A stretch of DNA of 5,504 bases from Anaerolineales bacterium UBA5069 (GTDB taxonomy: Bacteria > Chloroflexota > Anaerolineae > Caldilineales > Caldilineaceae). Shown piece after piece: positions 1 through 4,063 of this stretch. The notes beneath the pieces are model-generated. The model searched no databases and was not told where the DNA came from. It saw only the letters and a list, made by a program, of their open reading frames with translations. The stretch spans positions 1 to 5,504 of the forward strand of contig DIAV01000127.1 in the NCBI GenBank assembly GCA_002415895.1. The letters are read 5' to 3'. Every line of letters starts with the position of its first letter. Within the stretch, counting starts at the first letter, position 1. The position numbers and the translations under genes were made by a program.

Positions 1-449
1 GCGGCCATTGGCTCCTCCACCAGGCCCGCCTCGCGTGCGCCCGCGCTAATGGCGGCGTCGCGCACGGCGCGCTTCTCCACTTCCGTTACGCCCGAGGGAA
101 TGCCAATGACTACGCGGGGGCGTGCTGTGCCAAAGGCACGGTTGCCGTGCACTTTGCCAATAAAGTGGTGAATCATCTGCTCGGTCACGTCAAAGTCGGA
201 AATGACACCATCCTGCAAAGGGCGGATGGCGACAATGTGCGCGGGCGTGCGGCCCACCATCTCCTTGGCCTCGCGGCCAATCGCCTTGACGCGGTTGCGC
301 TGGCGCGAGGATTTGTCAATGGCGACAACGGATGGCTCGTTGATGACGATGCCACGGTTTTTAACATGCACGAGCGTGTTCGCCGTGCCGAGGTCAATCC
401 CGATATCGAGCGAAAAAAGGCCCAGGAGCCAGTCAAGTGGGTTGTTCAC
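1..449 (-). CDS. mreB: Rod shape-determining protein MreB (N-terminal part, runs off the window)
   Basis: MreB is the bacterial actin homologue that polymerises under the inner membrane and guides lateral cell-wall synthesis. The visible 149 codons read [17 protein letters not shown], then [11 protein letters not shown] (residues 18-28, the actin-type phosphate-binding loop), then [12 protein letters not shown] and, near the window edge, [17 protein letters not shown] and GLVEEPMAA, all highly typical of MreB. About 190 further residues would lie beyond position 1. The start is GTG at 447-449. A GGAG Shine-Dalgarno at 461-464 (minus strand) precedes it by 11 nt, a slightly long spacing. The hydrophobic N-terminus (PLDWLLGLF) resembles the membrane-anchoring amphipathic helix of some MreB proteins; that role is inferred. 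A promoter candidate lies about 150 nt upstream. Family identity is very secure. In a genome with several paralogues the copy (mreB or mbl) cannot be told from this part. Confidence 0.96.
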   Translation of the reverse strand, partial: MNNPLDWLLGLFSLDIGIDLGTANTLVHVKNRGIVINEPSVVAIDKSSRQRNRVKAIGREAKEMVGRTPAHIVAIRPLQDGVISDFDVTEQMIHHFIGKVHGNRAFGTARPRVVIGIPSGVTEVEKRAVRDAAISAGAREAGLVEEPMA

Positions 450-460
450 GCGAATTCAAT

Positions 461-464
461 CTCC
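461..464 (-). promoter_or_regulatory. Ribosome binding site of mreB
   Basis: On the minus strand GGAG lies 11 nt before a GTG codon at 447-449. It supports this non-ATG start, since no in-frame ATG lies between it and the IDLGTANT motif. Confidence 0.55.
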
Positions 465-598
465 GGCAGCACCCGGGGGCTGCGTTCTTCCGGGCCAGGT
501 TTGGCGGCAACACGTGGCTGCCTGGGCAGACGCATTTCGCGCCAAGACGCACGCCCGCCCAAAGGGTGCGGACGCACCACAGACTTATGCCCGCCACG

Positions 599-626
599 AG
601 TATATCATAGCCCGGCGCGCGCCCAA
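599..626 (-). promoter_or_regulatory. Predicted promoter of mreB (extended -10)
   Basis: The minus strand has TATACT (599-604, 5 of 6 bases of the sigma-70 -10 consensus), immediately preceded by TGA (605-607), which makes an extended -10 box. A weak -35 candidate, TTGGGC (621-626), sits 16 nt further upstream. Transcription would begin near 592, giving a leader of about 140 nt before mreB. The spacer contains the perfect 10-bp palindrome GGCGCGCGCC (614-623). The remaining leader, 450-598, shows one small inverted repeat, GGTGCG/CGCACC at 565-570 and 573-578, and no other recognisable element. mreB may also receive read-through from the upstream ligase gene. Confidence 0.5.
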
Positions 627-639
627 GAATCAGCGCCGG
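612..639 (-). terminator. Possible hairpin after the ligase gene
   Basis: A perfect 7-bp inverted repeat, CCGGCGC (minus strand, 639-633) and GCGCCGG (618-612), encloses a 14-nt loop and begins 9 nt after the ligase stop codon. It has no T-run after it, so it could slow or partly block read-through into mreB but is not a convincing intrinsic terminator. It also overlaps the -35 region and spacer of the predicted mreB promoter. Confidence 0.25.
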
Positions 640-648
640 AATCGGCTC

Positions 649-1989
649 TTATCGGTTGATCATGCTCGGGCGGATGGCAGTGGCGGCGAGCAGGCCCGCC
701 ATGCCGTCGGTGCGATAGATGCGCCGCGCGCGCTGGGCAGGGTTCTCGTGGCGCGCCAGGCGCTCGAAGATCGGCGCCATGAGGCTCTCCTCGCCCAGTC
801 CGCGGCTGCGTAGCCCCTCTTCGGCAAGGCGCGCAATGTCTTCCAAAAAGCCGGGCGCGGGCTGGGGCGCAGCCAGGCCGTCGCGAATTACCTGGCGGTG
901 GAAGGTGCGCATCTCCTCCCAATACGTCGCGCCCAGCACATCTTCCACATAGGCCTGAACGGGCGCGTTGGCCTCGATCAGCCCCACATTGAGCGCCGCC
1001 GCGGCCATGTGCTCGCGCCAGGGTTGCTGGCAGGCAGGGCGCACCTCAATTGTGCCGTAGGCGGCGCGCGCGCGGGCACTGTTCCACACGTAATGCTCGT
1101 GATAGAGAAAGGCGTCGTAGTCGGGGCCATGCTCAACCAGAAACGCGGTAAAAGGGTTGCCGCTGGGGATCACAGCCCCTTGACTTGCATCCTGGCGCGC
1201 TTCACGGTGGATGAGGTAGGTGGCCTGGGAGACCCGTTCCACAAAATCCAGCGCATCGCGAAAGGGGCGCACGGGCATACCGTGGCGAAACTCGTTGGCG
1301 TGGATGAGAACGTGCTGCGCCTCGCGCCCGCTGCAATAGGGGCTAAGCAGATTGGCGTAGACGGGTGAGTTGGCGCACAGGGCAATGATCACCGGTGCCA
1401 TGAGGTTGGCAAAGTTGAGCAGCGGGATGGCCTCGGCGCGGGTAATCGCCACGTGCACCTGGTCGGCGGCGGTCACGGTATACCAGAGCCACTCGGCCCC
1501 CATTGCGCGATAAAGACTCTGGTAACGTTGTTTGGGGGTCATGAGGCCAAGCGTGGGTGCGGAAACGGGCTGCACGCCGTAGCCCAGCGCCACCCAGCCA
1601 TAGGCCGCGGCCACATGCACCAGGCGCGCCACCATCGCCTCGGCAATGGCCTTCACCTCGAGCAGCGACTGACACGGGCGCGTGTTGATCTCCAGGGTGC
1701 CCATGCCCACCTCAATGGCATAGCCGCCATCGCGCCCGGCGGCTTCCACAATCAGGTTGGCATTGCCCACGTCGCTCTTGGGCTTCAGGTCGCCGTAGGC
1801 AAGCAGCAGATCCCACAGGCGGCGCACATCGGCGGCATTACCGCGCGCGTCAACAAGGGGCATCTCCAGTTCACGGCCCACAGTGCGCGGTTTCTGGCGT
1901 GTTGCGGGGAAATCGGCCAGAAAACGGTCGGCCAGCGCGACATAGGTGGCCTGAGGTACGGCAGAGGTGGCAGCAGAGGGCGGCGGCAT
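649..1989 (-). CDS. Glutamate-cysteine ligase family (GCS2-like) carboxylate-amine ligase
   Basis: The 446-residue protein looks like a member of the GCS2 / GshA-EgtA / YbdK group, ATP-dependent ligases with a glutamine-synthetase-like fold that join an amino group to the gamma-carboxyl of glutamate. Visible family features in order: VGRELEMPLVD (37-47, acidic metal and substrate residues E40 and E42), VGMGTLEINTRP (94-105, E100), TAADQVHVAI (173-182, like the TxxTQVH strand), LMAPVIIALCANSPVYAN (196-213, the A-NSP signature) and GTIEVRPACQQPW (312-324, the E-x-R segment). The length fits the family. The cytosolic product may be gamma-glutamylcysteine or another gamma-glutamyl compound; substrate is not decidable here. 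The ATG at 1989 follows the HAD stop by 6 nt without a clear Shine-Dalgarno, so translational coupling is likely. The C-terminal 70 residues are Arg- and Ala-rich and less recognisable. Stop is TAA at 649-651. Confidence 0.75.
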   Translation of the reverse strand: MPPPSAATSAVPQATYVALADRFLADFPATRQKPRTVGRELEMPLVDARGNAADVRRLWDLLLAYGDLKPKSDVGNANLIVEAAGRDGGYAIEVGMGTLEINTRPCQSLLEVKAIAEAMVARLVHVAAAYGWVALGYGVQPVSAPTLGLMTPKQRYQSLYRAMGAEWLWYTVTAADQVHVAITRAEAIPLLNFANLMAPVIIALCANSPVYANLLSPYCSGREAQHVLIHANEFRHGMPVRPFRDALDFVERVSQATYLIHREARQDASQGAVIPSGNPFTAFLVEHGPDYDAFLYHEHYVWNSARARAAYGTIEVRPACQQPWREHMAAAALNVGLIEANAPVQAYVEDVLGATYWEEMRTFHRQVIRDGLAAPQPAPGFLEDIARLAEEGLRSRGLGEESLMAPIFERLARHENPAQRARRIYRTDGMAGLLAATAIRPSMINR

Positions 1990-1995
1990 GGGGCG

Positions 1996-2766
1996 TTAGC
2001 GCAGCCGCTGGAGAATGGCGGGGAGGTCGATATAATGGCGGCAGATGGCGTCGGCGCGCGTGCGCGCGGAGCCACGGTCAACAATGCCCGTAAAGAGCAC
2101 TGTACGAAAGCCCGCCATGCGCGGGCCGATGATGTCATTGCTTTCACGATCGCCCACATGCGCAATGGCGCGCGGGGGTGCGTCCAGCGCCTCCGCTGCA
2201 TAGCGAAAGATCGCGGTCTCGGGCTTGGAAACACCCACCTCATCCGAGAAGATGAAGGCGCTGAAGAAGGGCAGTAGTCCCTGCTGGTTGAGCAGGTGGC
2301 GCAGGCCGCGGCCGTGTGTGTGGATTGTGTCGGAGATGATGCCCAGCTTGTACTCGCGCGAGAGGAGGTAGAGCGCGTTCTCCACGCCGGGTGCAATGTC
2401 GGGTGGAATGCGCACTTCCATGACCTCGATCTCGCGCACGAGTTCGTCAATCTCGGCCAGCAGGCGCGTGTAGTGGCCGGGGCCGGGAAGCAGGTCCAGG
2501 TACTCGAACGCATAGCTCAGGCGTGTGGAGACGGCGGGCGTGTGGTGGCCGTTGTGCCACTCATTGCCAAAGCGAGCATTGGCGGCGGCGTAGGCCTCGG
2601 CGGCACGCTTTGCCGCCACACGCGGGTGCTTGCGCCCAATATACTCAACGAACATGGCTGTGCGCGCATCTGCCTTGGAGGGCAGGCCGCGCGCACGACG
2701 CTTGGCTTCGTCCGAGTCATCTATGGCAATGGTGTCCCAAAAGTCGAAAGTGATCGCCTCGAGCAT
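1996..2766 (-). CDS. HAD-superfamily hydrolase with atypical motif I
   Basis: This 256-residue protein has the four HAD motifs. Motif I is ITFDFWDT (5-12), with D8 in the place of the phospho-accepting nucleophile. Motif II is LGIISDT (141-147, S145), motif III is VGVSKPETAIF (177-187, K181) and motif IV is HVGDRESNDIIG (203-214, D206, N210, D211). About 130 mostly helical residues between motifs I and II form a C1-type cap, as in subfamily IA phosphatases. The usual second Asp of DxD, the general acid/base, is Trp10 here, followed by D11. Such FDFW variants occur in the superfamily, but the change questions ordinary phosphatase chemistry. It is the first gene of a two-gene unit with the downstream ligase. 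The ATG at 2764-2766 lies only 6 nt past a -10 box, so the transcript may be leaderless. Substrate unknown. Confidence 0.88.
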   Translation of the reverse strand: MLEAITFDFWDTIAIDDSDEAKRRARGLPSKADARTAMFVEYIGRKHPRVAAKRAAEAYAAANARFGNEWHNGHHTPAVSTRLSYAFEYLDLLPGPGHYTRLLAEIDELVREIEVMEVRIPPDIAPGVENALYLLSREYKLGIISDTIHTHGRGLRHLLNQQGLLPFFSAFIFSDEVGVSKPETAIFRYAAEALDAPPRAIAHVGDRESNDIIGPRMAGFRTVLFTGIVDRGSARTRADAICRHYIDLPAILQRLR

Positions 2767-2772
2767 GTTGGG

Positions 2773-2781
2773 ATTGTAGCA
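2773..2781 (-). promoter_or_regulatory. Extended -10 promoter of the HAD-ligase unit, possibly leaderless
   Basis: The minus strand reads TGTGCTACAATCCCAACATG: TACAAT (2773-2778) with a TG dinucleotide one base upstream (2780-2781), followed by six bases and the ATG at 2764-2766. Initiation about 7 nt after the -10 box would fall on or next to the A of the start codon. No Shine-Dalgarno can fit and no good -35 is present, consistent with an extended -10, leaderless arrangement. The identical TGCTACAAT string precedes the CMD gene. Confidence 0.5.
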
Positions 2782-2791
2782 CAGCGCAGCA

Positions 2792-2815
2792 GCAGCCGTG
2801 AGGGCTGCACTTTTT
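2792..2815 (+). terminator. Small hairpin with T-run, readable as a plus-strand terminator
   Basis: GCAGCC (2792-2797) and GGCTGC (2803-2808) form a perfect 6-bp stem with a 5-nt loop, followed on the plus strand by ACTTTTT (2809-2815). That is the form of a short intrinsic terminator, yet no plus-strand gene precedes it. It could limit antisense transcription. Because it covers the position where a -35 box of the HAD promoter would lie, it could equally be a protein-binding inverted repeat. Confidence 0.3.
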
Positions 2816-2913
2816 GGTGCAAGGACGCAAGGACGCCAGCGCGCGAGGTGGGCAGAGGACGCGCTTGCGTCGCCTACGCGCGTTTCCTGGCACGCTCTCC
2901 GTCTTTGCGGTGG
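2816..2913. repeat. Degenerate palindromic intergenic element
   Basis: The stretch between the FmdE-like gene and the HAD promoter has inverted, imperfect ends. GGTGCAAGGACG on the left matches the reverse complement of CGTCTTTGCGGTG on the right, with 8 of 9 identical bases in the GCAAGGACG core (2819-2827 against 2900-2908). Inside these lie CCAG/CTGG (2836-2839, 2887-2890), and at the middle GACGC-GCTT-GCGTC (2858-2871). The left arm contains a tandem GCAAGGAC repeat (2819-2834). The ends resemble the CACCGCAAAGACGC-type dispersed intergenic repeats seen in several bacterial phyla; that likeness is from memory. It has no coding capacity of its own. Confidence 0.35.
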
Positions 2914-2951
2914 GTTATCGTTTCATGCCGGTGCGTCTTCGGTTGAATCCA

Positions 2952-3551
2952 TTATCCGGCGCGCCAGTAGCCTCCCTCAGCGCAGGCGCGGCACAGAATC
3001 TCGCCCCCAACCAGCAGCTCACGCTCGTTGAGAATCTCCTCGCCACAGCGCGCGCACACGGCACGGCAGCCTGGCTTGCTCAGGATTTCGGCCAGTGACT
3101 GCGTGAGCGTCACCGCTTGCCACGTGAACAACTCGTCATCAGGCATCTGCTGGTAGCCTTCCAGCATGGCCTGCCAGTTGTTGCGCGCAGCGGGGGCATA
3201 GGTCGCCGCGCCGGCGCGCGCGTCCGGGTGGGGCGCAATTCGCCACGCGCGTTCGCCCTGCGTGTCAATGACGGTGGCAGCCACCTTGCCGTAGTCAACA
3301 ACGCGCAGTGTGCGCCGCCCCACCCAGCAGCCCGTAGCTACAGAAACGCCGTCACAGAAGCAGCCGTCCGATTCGACAATGGTGAGCAGCCGTTTATCCT
3401 CCTGCGGCAGCGCCAAATCCAGCAGGCGCGCAGCAAGCAACCCCATGCGCACGCCAATCACCTGGCGCGGGCAGAGGTGGCGGTGCAGCGCCGCAGATTC
3501 GGCCAGCAACATATCGAGTGCCAACGGGTGTGCGTGTGTCGGGACGCTCAT
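2952..3551 (-). CDS. FmdE-like protein with C-terminal zinc ribbon
   Basis: The 199-residue protein matches the FmdE (formylmethanofuran dehydrogenase subunit E) family. The N-terminal domain has LHRHLCPRQVIGVRMG (22-37, family pattern H-x-H-x-C-P with H23, H25 and C27), then SDGCFCDGVSVATGCWVGRRTLRVVDYGKVA (61-91, with C64, C66, D67, C75 and the DYGK segment). The C-terminus is a short zinc ribbon, CARC at 166-169 and CRAC at 187-190, as in many full-length FmdE proteins. No membrane segment or signal peptide is visible. Many non-methanogens carry such proteins, so a role in methanogenesis is not implied; a metal or redox role is likely but unproven. ATG at 3551 follows the CMD stop by 3 nt (TGA-AGC-ATG) with no strong Shine-Dalgarno, so translation is probably coupled. 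Stop is TAA at 2952-2954, with no clear terminator after it. Confidence 0.85.
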   Translation of the reverse strand: MSVPTHAHPLALDMLLAESAALHRHLCPRQVIGVRMGLLAARLLDLALPQEDKRLLTIVESDGCFCDGVSVATGCWVGRRTLRVVDYGKVAATVIDTQGERAWRIAPHPDARAGAATYAPAARNNWQAMLEGYQQMPDDELFTWQAVTLTQSLAEILSKPGCRAVCARCGEEILNERELLVGGEILCRACAEGGYWRAG

Positions 3552-3554
3552 GCT

Positions 3555-3869
3555 TCAGCCGCGCAGAATGTCATCCACCCACGTCAGCGCGGCCATGGCG
3601 GCCGGGTAGCCAATCGTGGGAATCGCCAGCAGCACAACCTGGCGGATGGCCTCGGGCGCGATGTCCGCTTCGAGACATTTGCGCGTGTGCGCGTGCGTGG
3701 CGCCCTCCGAGCGGGCGGCCACGGCCAGCGCCAGTTTGACGAGCTGGCGCTGTGTTGCGTCGAGCGGTCCGGCGGCGTGCGCCGCAACGCCCAGCGCATC
3801 ATACGCTCCCCATACGTCGGGAAACTCATCCTTGAAGCGTTCGTAGGCAGTGGGTAGTCTTTCGGTCAT
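3555..3869 (-). CDS. Carboxymuconolactone decarboxylase-like (CMD/AhpD-fold) small protein
   Basis: This 104-residue protein has the helical CMD-domain pattern: TQRQLVKLALAVAARSEGATHAHTRKCLEADIAPEAIRQVVLLAIPTIGYPAAM spans residues 39-92, including E55, H59 and H61 and the family-typical PEAIRQVV and GYPAAMAAL segments. Length matches stand-alone CMD proteins of about 100 residues. The CxxC-x3-H motif of peroxidase-active AhpD is absent; the only cysteine is C65, so an AhpD-type disulfide role is unlikely. Start ATG is preceded by GAGGTGA, a strong Shine-Dalgarno, 4 nt upstream. It is the first gene of a unit with the FmdE-like gene. The leader carries an extended -10 box, a palindrome and a hairpin, so control is likely. 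Substrate unknown. Confidence 0.86.
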   Translation of the reverse strand: MTERLPTAYERFKDEFPDVWGAYDALGVAAHAAGPLDATQRQLVKLALAVAARSEGATHAHTRKCLEADIAPEAIRQVVLLAIPTIGYPAAMAALTWVDDILRG

Positions 3870-3873
3870 GGTA

Positions 3874-3880
3874 TCACCTC
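3874..3880 (-). promoter_or_regulatory. Ribosome binding site of the CMD gene
   Basis: GAGGTGA on the minus strand lies 4 nt before the ATG at 3867-3869. It is the strongest Shine-Dalgarno in the window and fixes this start. Confidence 0.8.
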
Positions 3881-3890
3881 ACACAATTAG

Positions 3891-3915
3891 TGATGCGTAC
3901 TTGCAGGACGCATCA
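3891..3915 (-). repeat. Leader hairpin before the CMD ribosome binding site
   Basis: TGATGCGT (3891-3898) and ACGCATCA (3908-3915) form a perfect 8-bp inverted repeat with a 9-nt loop. In the transcript this hairpin ends about 10 nt before the Shine-Dalgarno. It could tune translation, stabilise the 5' end or be a second operator; nothing in the sequence decides between these. Confidence 0.4.
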
Positions 3916-3920
3916 ATTCG

Positions 3921-3941
3921 CAACTGATCAATGATCAATTG
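3921..3941. promoter_or_regulatory. Operator-like 21-bp palindrome at the CMD promoter
   Basis: On the minus strand CAATTGATCA, a single T, then TGATCAGTTG form an inverted repeat with 9 of 10 matching positions. It contains two TGATCA palindromes one base apart (3925-3930, 3932-3937). It overlaps the -10 box by 4 bp and covers the expected start of transcription, where a bound repressor would block initiation. It is AT-rich in a GC-rich neighbourhood. The regulator is not in the window. Confidence 0.45.
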
Positions 3942-3965
3942 TAGCAAAGAGGCCCGTGCTGACGA
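3938..3965 (-). promoter_or_regulatory. Predicted promoter of the CMD-FmdE operon
   Basis: TACAAT (3938-3943) is preceded by TGC (3944-3946), giving the extended -10 string TGCTACAAT. A -35 candidate TCGTCA (3960-3965, 4 of 6 to consensus) lies 16 nt upstream. The -35 sits in the loop region of the upstream gene's terminator hairpin. Transcription would start near 3931, giving a leader of about 60 nt. Confidence 0.5.
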
Positions 3966-3982
3966 TGGCAGCACGGGCCTCT
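3948..3982 (-). terminator. Intrinsic terminator of the poly-rhodanese gene
   Basis: A perfect 14-bp inverted repeat, AGAGGCCCGTGCTG and its complement, has a 7-nt loop (3962-3968). On the minus strand it ends in CTCT and runs into TTGC, so the T-run is short and interrupted. The very stable GC-rich stem lies 81 nt past the stop codon, which fits a terminator for the rhodanese gene. The 3983-4063 stretch between stop and hairpin shows no other feature. Confidence 0.65.
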
Positions 3983-4063
3983 GCTTGCATTCTTGTCCTC
4001 GGGGGAGGGTATCTGGTGCGGTGCTTTGTAGGCGTCGCACCCTGCAGCCGCGTGGCGAATTGC

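Noticed and set aside
450..598. Riboswitch or structured regulatory RNA in the mreB leader
   Set aside because: Only a 6-bp inverted repeat with a 2-nt gap is visible; no known aptamer core was recognised.
147..813. Plus-strand open frames over mreB and its leader
   Set aside because: They oppose mreB, whose minus-strand reading is unmistakable, and lack ribosome binding sites or family motifs.
1453..2277. Plus-strand open frame of 274 codons
   Set aside because: It is antisense to the ligase and HAD genes, has no recognisable motif and reflects the codon bias of GC-rich DNA.
1785..2513. Second minus-strand open frame of 242 codons overlapping HAD and ligase
   Set aside because: Its Ser/Arg/Pro-rich translation is an out-of-frame reading of two motif-bearing genes.
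3117..3857. Plus-strand open frame of 246 codons
   Set aside because: It is antisense to the FmdE-like and CMD genes, which both have clear family motifs; its Arg/Gly/Ala-rich product resembles nothing.
3555..3869. AhpD peroxiredoxin-reductase assignment
   Set aside because: The CxxC motif with following His is missing, so only the broader CMD-like name is justified.
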